Source: Halopseudomonas xinjiangensis
GTDB lineage: Bacteria > Pseudomonadota > Gammaproteobacteria > Pseudomonadales > Pseudomonadaceae
DNA: 64,000 bases
Assembly: GCA_011050525.1 (NCBI GenBank)
Contig: DRFO01000026.1
Span: forward strand, 124,001-188,000
Direction: 5' to 3'
Shown: positions 1 through 8,680 of the stretch, one piece after another
Layout: the number at the start of each line of letters is the position of its first letter
How positions within the stretch are numbered: position 1 is the stretch's first letter
Notes under the pieces: model-generated
Told to the model about the DNA's origin: nothing
The model's input: only the letters and a program-made list of their open reading frames with translations
Databases searched by the model: none
Made by a program: the position numbers and the translations under genes

Positions 1-50
1 AGGGTGTGACTTTGGTCGCGGGTCAGCAGTCTGAGCTTACATCATTAGCG

Positions 51-65
51 CCCCGACACTCGGGG
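51..65. promoter_or_regulatory. Short hairpin in the fabA leader
   Basis: A perfect 6-bp inverted repeat (CCCCGA / TCGGGG) with a 3-base loop lies about 16 bases before the fabA start. It could be the stem of an upstream terminator, a leader structure or part of an operator; it has no T-tract. The fabA ribosome site is the AGGAG just downstream. Confidence 0.35.
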
Positions 66-81
66 ATGAGCAGGAGCCTAT

Positions 82-597
82 ATGTCTAGACAAAACGCGT
101 ACAACCGGGAAGAGCTGCTTAAATGCAGCCGTGGCGAGCTGTTTGGCCCCGGCAACGCGCAATTGCCCGCCCCCAATATGCTGATGATTGACCGGATCAC
201 GCACATCAGCGAAACCGGCGGACGTTTCGGCAAGGGCGAGATAGTCGCCGAGCTGGATATACATCCTGATCTCTGGTTTTTTGCCTGCCATTTCGAAGGC
301 GATCCGGTCATGCCCGGTTGCCTGGGCCTTGATGCCATGTGGCAGCTGGTTGGCTTCCACCTGGGATGGCTTGGATTCGAAGGGCGCGGCCGGGCACTCG
401 GCTCAGGCGAGGTCAAGTTCTTTGGCCAGGTTCTGCCAACCGCCAAAACCGTTACCTATACTATTCATATCAAACGCACCATCAACCGCTCGCTGACCCT
501 CGGCATTGCCGACGGCACCATGGCGGTCGATGGACGCGAGATCTACACGGCCGAAGGTTTGCGTGTGGGTCTGTTTACTTCTACTGACAGTTTCTGA
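82..597 (+). CDS. fabA: 3-hydroxydecanoyl-ACP dehydratase/isomerase FabA
   Basis: FabA dehydrates 3-hydroxydecanoyl-ACP and isomerises the trans-2 product to cis-3-decenoyl-ACP, the branch point of anaerobic unsaturated fatty acid synthesis in the cytosol. At 171 residues it has the normal family length. The catalytic histidine is visible in [12 protein letters not shown] (His70) and the partner aspartate in GLDA (Asp84). The start is ATG with AGGAG eight bases upstream. It is followed 11 bases later by fabB, the usual gammaproteobacterial pair, so both are very likely cotranscribed. Identification is secure. Confidence 0.98.
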   Translation: MSRQNAYNREELLKCSRGELFGPGNAQLPAPNMLMIDRITHISETGGRFGKGEIVAELDIHPDLWFFACHFEGDPVMPGCLGLDAMWQLVGFHLGWLGFEGRGRALGSGEVKFFGQVLPTAKTVTYTIHIKRTINRSLTLGIADGTMAVDGREIYTAEGLRVGLFTSTDSF

Positions 598-608
598 GGA
601 TCATCACT

Positions 609-1826
609 ATGCGTCGCGTCGTGATTACCGGTATGGGCATCGTCTCCTGCCTTGGCCAGGATCTTGAAAGCGTGGCTGCCAGCCTCAAGGCGGGCAAGTC
701 AGGCATCAAATTCAAACCTGAATATGCCGAAATGGGTCTGCGCAGTCAGGTGGCAGGCAGCGTCGACATCAATCTCGAAGAAGTGATTGACCGCAAGGTC
801 AAGCGTTTCATGGGCGATGCGGCGGCTTTCGCCTACCTGTCCATGCAGCAGGCCATTGCTGATGCAGGTCTGAGCGAAGAACAGGTCAGCAACTACCGTA
901 CCGGCCTGGTGGCTGGCAGTGGCGGTGCTTCGACCCTGAATCAGATGGAATCCGTCGATATTCTGCGCGAAAAAGGCGTCAAGAAAATCGGGCCGTATCG
1001 CGTGCCGCGTACCATGGGCAGCACCGTGTCCGCCTGCCTTGCGACTCCATTCAAGATCAAGGGCAACAACTACTCGATCTCTTCTGCCTGTGCCACCAGC
1101 GCCCATTGCATCGGCCACGCTGCAGAGTTGATCCAGCTGGGCAAGCAGGACATCGTCTTCGCTGGCGGCGGTGAGGAAGAGCATTGGTCCCAGTCCATGT
1201 TGTTTGACGCCATGGGCGCCCTCTCCACCCAGTATAACGACGCACCGGAAAAGGCCTCCCGCGCCTATGATTCCAAGCGCGACGGCTTTGTCATTGCCGG
1301 CGGTGGCGGAATGGTCGTTGTCGAAGAACTGGAGCACGCGCTTGCTCGCGGTGCGAAAATCTATGCCGAAGTGGTTGGCTACGGCGCTACCTCCGATGGT
1401 TATGACATGGTGGCACCAAGCGGCGAAGGCGCGGTACGCTGCATGCAGCAGGCGCTGGCAACGGTTGACGGCACCATCGAGTACCTGAACACCCACGGTA
1501 CTTCTACGCCAGTTGGCGACGTGGCTGAATTGAAGGCCATTCGTGAAGTTTTCGGCGACAAGGCTCCAAAAATCAGTTCAACCAAGAGCCTGTCCGGTCA
1601 CTCCCTGGGCGCTGCCGGTGTACAGGAAGCGATCTACTGCCTGCTGATGCTGCGCGACAATTTCCTGGTGGCCTCGGCCAATATCGATGAGCTGGATGAA
1701 AACGCGGGTGATCTACCGATCCTGCGCGAGCGTCTGGACCAGGCCGTTGATCTGGTGATGTCGAACAGCTTCGGCTTTGGCGGTACCAATGCCACGCTGA
1801 TCCTCAAGCGCTGGTCCGGCGCCTGA
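609..1826 (+). CDS. fabB: Beta-ketoacyl-ACP synthase I FabB
   Basis: KAS I condenses malonyl-ACP with acyl-ACP and is needed to elongate the cis-3-decenoyl-ACP made by FabA. The 405-residue length is typical. The thiolase-fold Cys-His-His triad is visible: Cys161 in SSACATS, His296 in [11 protein letters not shown] and His331 in SGHSLGAAG. The ATG follows TGAGGATCATCACT at the end of fabA, giving a close ribosome site. A strong terminator follows, so fabAB forms a closed transcription unit. Confidence 0.98.
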   Translation: MRRVVITGMGIVSCLGQDLESVAASLKAGKSGIKFKPEYAEMGLRSQVAGSVDINLEEVIDRKVKRFMGDAAAFAYLSMQQAIADAGLSEEQVSNYRTGLVAGSGGASTLNQMESVDILREKGVKKIGPYRVPRTMGSTVSACLATPFKIKGNNYSISSACATSAHCIGHAAELIQLGKQDIVFAGGGEEEHWSQSMLFDAMGALSTQYNDAPEKASRAYDSKRDGFVIAGGGGMVVVEELEHALARGAKIYAEVVGYGATSDGYDMVAPSGEGAVRCMQQALATVDGTIEYLNTHGTSTPVGDVAELKAIREVFGDKAPKISSTKSLSGHSLGAAGVQEAIYCLLMLRDNFLVASANIDELDENAGDLPILRERLDQAVDLVMSNSFGFGGTNATLILKRWSGA

Positions 1827-1864
1827 TTCGACCAGTTGACGGGCCGTAAAGGGCTCGTCATGCC

Positions 1865-1894
1865 AAAAGGGCACCAATTCTGGTGCCCTTTTTT
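1865..1894. terminator. Rho-independent terminator after fabB
   Basis: An 8-bp perfect stem GGGCACCA / TGGTGCCC with loop ATTC is flanked by AAAA on the left and TTTTTT on the right. It sits 38 bases after the fabB stop and separates fabAB from the selenoprotein operon. Confidence 0.93.
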
Positions 1895-2017
1895 GTTGCG
1901 CTGAGTTTCGTGGCCGTCCATGGCCACCCCTTATGTCTCGATATGCGACACCGGGCTCAGCGTATCAAAAGTGATGATAGTGCTTGCCTCCTAGCCCCAA
2001 GCTGCTAAAACACAGGT

Positions 2018-3454
2018 ATGCAAAATATCCCTGATGGTCTCATCGTCATTGTAAAGCGCGCCTGTCCCACCTGTGCGCTGATCGAGCCGATACTTGCCGA
2101 ACTGGCAAATAGCGGCCTTTCCCTTACCGTCATTGCCCAGGATACCGCTGATTTCGATGTCGGCAGTGGCCAGCAGATCGCCGATGCCGATCTCGGCTGG
2201 TCCTGGCGGCTGGATTGCGAAATCGTCCCTACGCTTATCCGCCGTGACCAGGGTGCCGAAGTTGATCGGACCTACGGCTGGTTCCGTGACGATTGGGAAC
2301 GCGTAAGTGGCTGCGATAGCCTGGGCAGCGATTTGCCCGCCTCCCGCCCTGGCTGTGGGTCCAAGACCCAGGATCCGGGAATGGCCGAAAAGCTCGCCAT
2401 TCGGTTCGGAGCGGTCACCTTCGCTTCGCGGGAAGTCGAGATCGGTGACAGCGAAGACCCCATAGAGGCCTGCTACGACCGGGGCTGGAGCGATGGCCTG
2501 CCGGTTATCCCGCCAACGCCGGAGCGGGTGTACCGCATGCTTCTTGGCACCACGCGCAAGGCAAACGAGGTGCTCGGGCTCATGCCGCCGGACCTGGTGC
2601 CCTGCACCGTCGAAAAAGTCGCCATCAATGCTGTGATGGCCGGATGCAAACCTGAATATATGCCAGTGGTCCTGGCTGCCATCGAGGCGGCCCTGATCGA
2701 CGAATTCGGCATGCATGGCCTGCTGTGTACCACCATGTTTGCTGGCCCCCTGGTTCTGGTAAACGGACCCGCGGCCAAGAGCATCGGCATGAATTCGGGG
2801 GTAAACGCGCTGGGCCAGGGCAATCGCGCCAATGCCAGTATCGGCCGGGCGCTACAGTTGGTAGTTCGCAACGTGGGCGGCGGCCGTCCCGGTGAAATTG
2901 ATCGCGCCACCATGGGCACGCCGGGAAAATATACCTTCTGTTTTGCCGAAGCCGAGGACAGCGAGTGGGAGCCCTTGTCCGTCGTTCGCGGCTTCGAGAA
3001 AGGCCAATCGGTAGTGACGCTGTTTGCCGCAGAAGGTGTGCAGGCAATTGTCGATCAAAAATCGCGCACACCCGAATCGCTCGCGCGCAGCTTTGCGTTG
3101 TCGCTGCGCGCGGTGGACCATTACAAACTGGTCATGCATGGGGACGCCATGCTGGTCGTTTCTCCGGAACATGCCCGGCTGTTTATCGAAGCCGGCTGGA
3201 GCAAGACCCGCCTGCTTCAGGAGCTGGAAACCCTGCTGACCTTACCCGGCAGCGAGCTGGTTACCGGTGCTGGCGGCATCACCGAAGGCATGCCCGCCAA
3301 CATGGCCGAGGCCAACCTGCCAAAATTCAGACCTGGCGGACTGATGATAGTACGGGCTGGTGGCCCGGCTGGTCTTTTTTCCGCTGTTATCGCTGGCTGG
3401 GCCGCTTCCGGTCCGACTGGCTCCACCCCGGTAAGCAAGGAGGTATTGGCATGA
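2018..3454 (+). CDS. CPTC thioredoxin-like protein, partner of the UGSC selenoprotein
   Basis: A 478-residue protein with no signal peptide. Residues 1-90 look like a thioredoxin/glutaredoxin fold with a CPTC redox motif (Cys16, Cys19) and a cis-Pro region EIVPTLI. The larger C-terminal part begins near a DRGWSDGLPVIPPTPERV stretch (about residue 153), contains AINAVMAGCKPEYMPVV and GNRANASIGRAL, and is Gly-rich at the end. I recognise this second domain as one usually found next to UGSC-family proteins, but know no enzymatic assignment. Its stop overlaps the start of the selenoprotein (ATGA), which implies translational coupling and a joint role, plausibly a redox or reductase reaction. The ribosome site before the ATG is weak (ACAGGT). 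Function is inferred only. Confidence 0.7.
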   Translation: MQNIPDGLIVIVKRACPTCALIEPILAELANSGLSLTVIAQDTADFDVGSGQQIADADLGWSWRLDCEIVPTLIRRDQGAEVDRTYGWFRDDWERVSGCDSLGSDLPASRPGCGSKTQDPGMAEKLAIRFGAVTFASREVEIGDSEDPIEACYDRGWSDGLPVIPPTPERVYRMLLGTTRKANEVLGLMPPDLVPCTVEKVAINAVMAGCKPEYMPVVLAAIEAALIDEFGMHGLLCTTMFAGPLVLVNGPAAKSIGMNSGVNALGQGNRANASIGRALQLVVRNVGGGRPGEIDRATMGTPGKYTFCFAEAEDSEWEPLSVVRGFEKGQSVVTLFAAEGVQAIVDQKSRTPESLARSFALSLRAVDHYKLVMHGDAMLVVSPEHARLFIEAGWSKTRLLQELETLLTLPGSELVTGAGGITEGMPANMAEANLPKFRPGGLMIVRAGGPAGLFSAVIAGWAASGPTGSTPVSKEVLA

Positions 3455-3972
3455 ATGCGCCAACCGTACTGCTAGACCCGACCGCCGAGCGTTCCCCGGC
3501 CAGCCGCAGCCTTACGGCCAGACCGGCAGGACTGGATGGCCTTACTGTCGGTTTGCTGGACATATCCAAGGCGCGCGGAAACGTGTTGCTGGATCGCCTG
3601 GATGAGTTGCTGAGTGAGCGCGGCATCGCGGTAAAACGATATCGCAAACCGACCTTCGCGCGCATCGCCCCTACTGAGCTGAAGCAACAGATAGCCAGCG
3701 AGTGCGATGTGCTGGTGGAAGGCTTGGCTGACTGAGGCTCCTGTACCTCGTGCTGTATGCATGATATAGGCGACCTTGAAAGCCGTAGCATCCCCGGAGT
3801 AGGAATTGCTTCGAGTGAATTCATCGAGGCAGCAGCATTGCAGTCCCGGTCTTTGGGAGTCGAACCCCGAATGGTGTTCGTACCTCACCCGATCCAGGAT
3901 CGTACTGACGAAGAACTGCGCAAGCTGGCCGATGAGGCCTTCGAGCAGATCGTCAAATCGCTTACCTCCTGA
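3451..3972 (+). CDS. UGSC-family selenoprotein (in-frame UGA = Sec95)
   Basis: Read through the UGA at 3733-3735, this frame gives a 173-residue protein. The context is VEGLAD-U-GSCTSCCMHDIGDLE, matching the UGSC motif in which cysteine homologues carry CGSC. The N-terminal half contains LLDPT, GLLDISK and the P-T-F-A segment of this family, and the C-terminal half continues without a break to IPGVGI, SSEFIEAA, VFVPHP and the TGA at 3970-3972. So the UGA interrupts a conserved domain. The ATG at 3451 has AAGGAGG seven bases upstream and overlaps the previous stop. Genes for SelA and SelB follow directly, and a stem-loop sits just after the UGA. Cys98, Cys101 and Cys102 could pair with Sec95 in a redox centre. 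The substrate is unknown. The alternative, a broken cysteine gene, is less likely because flanking codons and motifs are intact. Confidence 0.9.
3746..3770 (+). promoter_or_regulatory. Candidate bacterial SECIS stem-loop
   Basis: Directly after the UGA (10 bases on), CCT-CGTGC pairs with GCATG-ATAT-AGG around the loop TGTAT (3754-3758), one G-U pair and an ATAT bulge on the 3' side. The apical loop begins 18 bases after the UGA, within the spacing seen for bacterial SECIS elements, which SelB reads inside the coding sequence. The fold was drawn by eye. Confidence 0.6.
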
Positions 3973-4060
3973 CAGGCCGCAATCGCCATGTCGCCAGGAG
4001 TGTGGGCGGCGTGGCGGTTAATCTTCATAATCGTACCTGATCCGGTGACCAGGACTGACG

Positions 4061-5488
4061 ATGACAAGTACTCATCGACAACTGGATCAACTGATGACAC
4101 ACACCGACACCCGGCGCAGCCTGCCGTCCGTTGACCAGATTCTGGCCTGGCCGCTGGTGCGGGGAATGCAAGCGCACCACGGCCAGCCCTTGGTCAAACA
4201 GGCCGTCAGCGATCTGCTCAGCGCGTTGCGTCAAAACAACCTGCCCTGCCACCCCGACACCTTTGCTGCCTCGGTCGAGACGTACCTGCATGAATTGCTC
4301 AGCCCTTCCCTGCGCAAGGTCTTCAATCTCACTGGCACCGTATTGCATACCAATCTGGGCCGTGCGCCATTGCCGGAAGAGGCTATTCAGGCCATGTGCG
4401 ACGTCGCACGGGGCGCGAGCAACCTCGAGTTCGATCTGCACAAGGGCAAGCGCGGGGACCGTGACAGCCACATCGAAGACTGGCTCTGCCGCCTCACCGG
4501 CGCCGAGGCAGCAACCGTGGTAAACAACAATGCCGCCGCCGTACTGCTTGCCCTCAACACCCTGGCCAAGGGCAAGGAGGTGCTGGTATCACGCGGCGAA
4601 CTGGTGGAGATTGGCGGGTCCTTCAGGGTTCCCGATATCATGTTGCGCGCCCAGTGCAAGCTGCGTGAAGTCGGTACAACCAATCGCACCCACCTGCGTG
4701 ACTACACCGAGGCCGCAGGTAGCCGAACCGGTCTGTTGATGACCATCCACGCCAGCAACTACGTTATCCAGGGATTCACCGCCAGCGTGCCTGAAGCTCA
4801 ACTGGCAGAAGCCGCCCGCACGCTGGGTCTACCTTATGTGATCGACCTGGGCAGCGGGAGTCTGGTTGATCTGAGGCGTTTCGGCCTGCCCTACGAACCC
4901 ACACCCATGGACAGTCTCAAGAACGGTGCCGATCTGGTCACCTTCAGCGGCGACAAGCTTCTCGGCGGGCCACAGGCTGGCATCATCGTCGGCAGGCGCG
5001 AGCTGATAGAGCGGATCAAGAAGAACCCCCTCAAGCGTGCGCTGCGCTGTGACAAGCTCACGCTTGCGGCGCTGGAGGCAGTGCTGAAACTCTATGCCGA
5101 TCCTGATCGGCTTGCCGAGAAGCTACCGAGTCTGCGCTGGCTCAGCCGCACGCAGGAGCACATAGCTGCTCAGGCTCAGCGCCTACTGCCTGTATTCGAA
5201 TCCTGGGCAGGCAGCCGCTTTGCCGTCAGCTCCTTACCTTCCATGGGCCAGATCGGCAGCGGCGCCCTGCCAATAGAGCAGTTGCACAGCCAGGCCCTGG
5301 CGTTCGCACCACAGTGCAGCAAGCGTGAAATCAATCGCAGCCTGCAAGCGCTGCAAAGGAGTCTGAGAACGTTGCCGATCCCGGTCATAGGACGGGTCAG
5401 CGACAATCGCCTGTTGCTCGATCTACGTTGTCTTGATCAGGAAGCTGAACTGGTTGAACAACTTCAACGCCATCCACTGCAATGCTGA
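4061..5488 (+). CDS. selA: L-seryl-tRNA(Sec) selenium transferase SelA
   Basis: SelA is a PLP enzyme that converts seryl-tRNA(Sec) to selenocysteinyl-tRNA(Sec) using selenophosphate. The 475-residue length is close to the usual 460-470. The N-terminal LPSVDQIL helix region, NLTGTVLHTNLGR, the VVNNNAAAVLL segment and the PLP lysine in TFSGDKLLGGPQAG (Lys299) are all present. The ATG at 4061 has AGGA about 10 bases upstream; a second ATG at 4094 is possible and would give 464 residues. It lies 88 bases after the UGSC gene and overlaps selB by 7 bases, so selA-selB is translationally coupled and probably shares the selenoprotein transcript. Confidence 0.97.
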   Translation: MTSTHRQLDQLMTHTDTRRSLPSVDQILAWPLVRGMQAHHGQPLVKQAVSDLLSALRQNNLPCHPDTFAASVETYLHELLSPSLRKVFNLTGTVLHTNLGRAPLPEEAIQAMCDVARGASNLEFDLHKGKRGDRDSHIEDWLCRLTGAEAATVVNNNAAAVLLALNTLAKGKEVLVSRGELVEIGGSFRVPDIMLRAQCKLREVGTTNRTHLRDYTEAAGSRTGLLMTIHASNYVIQGFTASVPEAQLAEAARTLGLPYVIDLGSGSLVDLRRFGLPYEPTPMDSLKNGADLVTFSGDKLLGGPQAGIIVGRRELIERIKKNPLKRALRCDKLTLAALEAVLKLYADPDRLAEKLPSLRWLSRTQEHIAAQAQRLLPVFESWAGSRFAVSSLPSMGQIGSGALPIEQLHSQALAFAPQCSKREINRSLQALQRSLRTLPIPVIGRVSDNRLLLDLRCLDQEAELVEQLQRHPLQC

Positions 5489-7356
5489 TTGCCACCGCTG
5501 GGCATGTTGACCATGGCAAAACCGCGTTGATCAAAGCGCTTACCGGCCAGGTCACTGACCAGACGCCGGAAGAAAAGCGGCGCGGCATGAGTATCGAACT
5601 GGGTTATGCGTATCTGGTTAGCCCTTCCGGCCGCCGCGCCGATCTGATTGATGTACCTGGCCACGCCAAATTCATGCGGACGCTGATCGCCGGGATCAGC
5701 CGCGTCGAAACCGTGTTGCTGGTCATCGCAGCGGACGATGGACCAATGCCACAGACGCTGGAACATATAGCCCTGGTCCAGCTGTTGGGTATCAGGCAAG
5801 TTGCTCTGGTGGTCAGCAAATGCGACCGGGTGGACGAGGACCGGTACAGGGCAGTGGCCAGCCAGGGACTGGCGCTGCTGGCCGAAGCGGGACTGAACGA
5901 CATCCCTGCGTTCACTGTATCCAGCCTGACGGGCGCAGGAATGGAATCGCTACAGAGCTGGCTGCATCAAGTGGTGGACGACCGCACCCCGCCATCCTCG
6001 GATAGCGAACCCAGGTTCAGCATTGATCGGCACTTTCAGCAACCAGGCGCTGGGCTGATCCTTACCGGCACAGTACTCAACGGTCAGATCCGCGTTGGAG
6101 ACGCGCTATGCCTGTCGGAACGGGGTCAGCCAATCCGGGTGCGCCACATACAAATTCACGGGGAACCTGCCAACCAGGCCATCGCCGGGCAACGCTGCGC
6201 CTTGAACGTTGCCGGTGAGATAGAACCCGATGCGGTTATGCGCGGCAGCCTGTTACTGCCGAAGCGCTGCTGGCAGCCCACCCAGCGCGTCGATAGCGCC
6301 GTCTCGCTGATCGCATCGGTACGGGGAAAGGTCCAACTGCATATCGGCAACGCCACCGTTGGCGCCCGTCTCGTCCCGTTGAAAGGGCTTTTGCCTGATA
6401 ACGACGATCTATACGGCCAGTGGGTGCTTGATCAGCCGATATGCTGCCAGCAGGGTGAGCGCTTTGTCATTCGCGATCCGGCGGCCAGAGCGCTGCTAGG
6501 CGCTGGCCGGGTGGTCGATCCCTTCGCTCCTCAACGTGGCCGTCAGCAGGCAGCGCGTCTGGCCGTGCTGGCGGCGATGGACAGCGGATCGGCCGCAGAT
6601 ACTCTGCAGGCCTTGCTCGATCTGTTACCGGATGGCGTCGACTTGGCACGCTGGGCGCTGGTCCACAACCTGGCGCAGCATCAACAGGAGACTATTCTGG
6701 GGCAACTGGGCAACCGCGCCCACCGTTACAACAACTGGATGATCTGGCAGACACGGCTGGATCGAATGTGTGGACAGCTGTGCGAAACGCTTGAAACCCA
6801 CCACCAAGAGCACCCTGAACAACCGGGGCCTACCCTACCCCAAATGGCCCGCAGCCTGGGCTGCAACCTGTACAGCAAGCTTCTAAGCCGTGCGCTGCGT
6901 CAGTTGCTCACCGAGGGAACCCTGCATCAAAGCGGGCCCTGCCTACACCTGCCCGCGCACAAACCCACACCGGACCCACACAGTCTTGCATTCCTCGAAC
7001 AGGTCTCCGATATTTTTCATGCCTGCGCGCCGAGACCGCCCGTGATAGGTGAAATAATGCAGCGGTTGCAGATTGAGCGTGACGCCCTGATAGCTGAGCT
7101 CGACAACCTGAGCAGGCTGAATCTTCTGGTGTTCGTCAGCCGCAATCGCTATCTGCTCCCAGAGTCGGTGGGTGCACTGTATCGCGTACTGTGCGACACG
7201 GCATCCGGCGACGGGACAATAAATACCGCGACCTTCCGTGATCGCTCGGGAATTGGCCGCAACCACAGCGTGGCGGTACTCGAATATTTCGACCGCGCTG
7301 GTTTCACCCGCCTCAGGCTCGGACAACGCTGGCTTTGCGCGCCTGCCGCGCCATGA
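5482..7356 (+). CDS. selB: Selenocysteine-specific elongation factor SelB
   Basis: SelB is the EF-Tu-like GTPase that carries Sec-tRNA(Sec) to the ribosome and binds the SECIS hairpin with its C-terminal winged helices. G1 is GHVDHGKT (7-14), G3 is DVPGH (57-61) and G4 is SKCD (112-115). The EF-Tu-like domains 2 and 3 follow, and about residues 370-620 form the winged-helix region. The 624-residue length matches the family. The start overlaps the selA stop. Its 3' end overlaps the convergent Bcr-type transporter by 44 bases. Confidence 0.97.
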   Translation: MLIATAGHVDHGKTALIKALTGQVTDQTPEEKRRGMSIELGYAYLVSPSGRRADLIDVPGHAKFMRTLIAGISRVETVLLVIAADDGPMPQTLEHIALVQLLGIRQVALVVSKCDRVDEDRYRAVASQGLALLAEAGLNDIPAFTVSSLTGAGMESLQSWLHQVVDDRTPPSSDSEPRFSIDRHFQQPGAGLILTGTVLNGQIRVGDALCLSERGQPIRVRHIQIHGEPANQAIAGQRCALNVAGEIEPDAVMRGSLLLPKRCWQPTQRVDSAVSLIASVRGKVQLHIGNATVGARLVPLKGLLPDNDDLYGQWVLDQPICCQQGERFVIRDPAARALLGAGRVVDPFAPQRGRQQAARLAVLAAMDSGSAADTLQALLDLLPDGVDLARWALVHNLAQHQQETILGQLGNRAHRYNNWMIWQTRLDRMCGQLCETLETHHQEHPEQPGPTLPQMARSLGCNLYSKLLSRALRQLLTEGTLHQSGPCLHLPAHKPTPDPHSLAFLEQVSDIFHACAPRPPVIGEIMQRLQIERDALIAELDNLSRLNLLVFVSRNRYLLPESVGALYRVLCDTASGDGTINTATFRDRSGIGRNHSVAVLEYFDRAGFTRLRLGQRWLCAPAAP

Positions 7357-8491
7357 TCACCACTATCACGCCGCAGGTCGCCATGATCGCAGCCATGGGC
7401 ACCGCCGTGCCGTTATGCAGAATGCCTACCAGTGCCGAAGTAATACCCGCGATCACGAACTGCATCGTGCCCATCAGGGCAGACGCGACGCCCGCCTGGT
7501 GACCATGCCCGGCCATGGCACTGGCCGAGGAATTGGGTATGACCAGAGCAATAACCGCAACGCTGCCAAATAGCGGCAGCATTAGCGGCCATAGGGAAGC
7601 CGGCTGCCATGCCGCCACCGCCAGCAGGGATACGGTGAAAAACAGGTAGATGAAAGAAGTCGCCTTCAACAGCTTGATCGGCGGGCGGCGGCGCAGCAAC
7701 CGGCTGTTGAACTGCGCAAACAGGATGAAACCAGCCGCATTGGCGCCGAAGAACCAGCCAAAGTGTTCAGCGGCGACACCATACATTTCCATGATGATGA
7801 ATGGAGAGCCCGCTATATAGGCGAACATTCCTGCCATGGCCACCCCGCCAGTGAGCGCGTGGAACATGAACACCGGCTCTCGCAGCAATCTGAAATACCG
7901 ACCCAGGGCGCTCGACAGGGGCGCCCTGGGCGCATCGTAGGGAAGGGTTTCCTGGAGCCCAAAGAACACCGCGAAGATGTAGATGCCGGAGAATACCGCG
8001 AGAAACAGAAAGATCAGCGGCCAGCCGCCGAGCGTCAGCAGCAGCCCTCCCCCGAGGGGAGCCAGTATCGGCGCCACGCCCATCACCAGCATCAGTTGCG
8101 AGAACGCCTTGGCAGCCTCGATGGGCGTGCACAGATCGCGAACCACCGCGCGGTTGACCACGATACCAGCGCAGCCGCCCAACGCCTGTGCGAACCGGGC
8201 CGCCATCAGCCACTCCAGCGTCGGCGCCATGGCACAGGCGAAGGACGCCAGGCAGAACAGGACTATCCCGAACAACAGTGGCTTGCGGCGACCGAAGCGG
8301 TCTGCAATGGGGCCGTAGAACAACTGGCCCGAAGCCAGGCCGATGAAATACGCCGACAAGCTGAGCTGTATATGCTCACTATCGGTGCCAAAGTCCAGCG
8401 CCATTGACGGAAAGGCCGGTAGATAAAGATCAATCGCGAGCGGGCCAAAGGCACTTAGACCGCCCAGAATGAGCAGCAGTTTTAAAGGCAT
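7313..8491 (-). CDS. Bcr/CflA-type MFS drug efflux transporter
   Basis: A 392-residue major facilitator with about twelve hydrophobic segments. The start is taken at the ATG at 8491 (MPLKLLLILGGLSAF), which aligns with the first helix and has GGAAG upstream; the frame extends 36 residues further but without a plausible leader. The LAIDLYLPAFP motif of the Bcr/CflA (DHA1) subfamily and GPIADRFGRRKPLL between helices 2 and 3 are clear. It likely exports drugs or small metabolites across the inner membrane by proton antiport; the substrate cannot be told. It converges on selB, overlapping its last 44 bases. Confidence 0.9.
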   Translation of the reverse strand: MPLKLLLILGGLSAFGPLAIDLYLPAFPSMALDFGTDSEHIQLSLSAYFIGLASGQLFYGPIADRFGRRKPLLFGIVLFCLASFACAMAPTLEWLMAARFAQALGGCAGIVVNRAVVRDLCTPIEAAKAFSQLMLVMGVAPILAPLGGGLLLTLGGWPLIFLFLAVFSGIYIFAVFFGLQETLPYDAPRAPLSSALGRYFRLLREPVFMFHALTGGVAMAGMFAYIAGSPFIIMEMYGVAAEHFGWFFGANAAGFILFAQFNSRLLRRRPPIKLLKATSFIYLFFTVSLLAVAAWQPASLWPLMLPLFGSVAVIALVIPNSSASAMAGHGHQAGVASALMGTMQFVIAGITSALVGILHNGTAVPMAAIMATCGVIVVIMARQARKASVVRA

Positions 8492-8680
8492 GAATACTTC
8501 CGGAAGAGGTAGTTCGAACAATCCAGCCGTCCGGTTTCGAACCGGCATGATGACAGAAACGCCAAGGTAATGCTGGCAAAAGACTGTTGTCAGGATCATT
8601 GAACAGCGCTCGATAATGGAAACCTATTATCGTTGCGCCAGTCAACATGGCAGGCTGAACACCCATTCGAGGAGATCTTC

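Noticed and set aside
699..1496. 265-residue antisense frame over fabB
   Set aside because: It lies wholly within a certain fabB gene and has no recognisable domain.
2965..3735. 256-residue frame across the end of the thioredoxin-like gene
   Set aside because: The part before 3451 is an out-of-frame shadow; only the last 94 codons are the selenoprotein start.
3757..3972. Separate 71-residue gene beginning MHDIGD
   Set aside because: It has no ribosome site, and its sequence continues the UGSC family domain across the UGA, so it is the second half of the selenoprotein.
3973..4060. Possible tRNA-Sec gene between the selenoprotein and selA
   Set aside because: The 88 bases are too short for the roughly 95-base tRNA-Sec with its CCA end, and no UCA anticodon loop or TTC arm is visible.
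7763..8407. 214-residue plus-strand frame over the Bcr transporter
   Set aside because: Charged low-complexity antisense of a transporter; no start signal.
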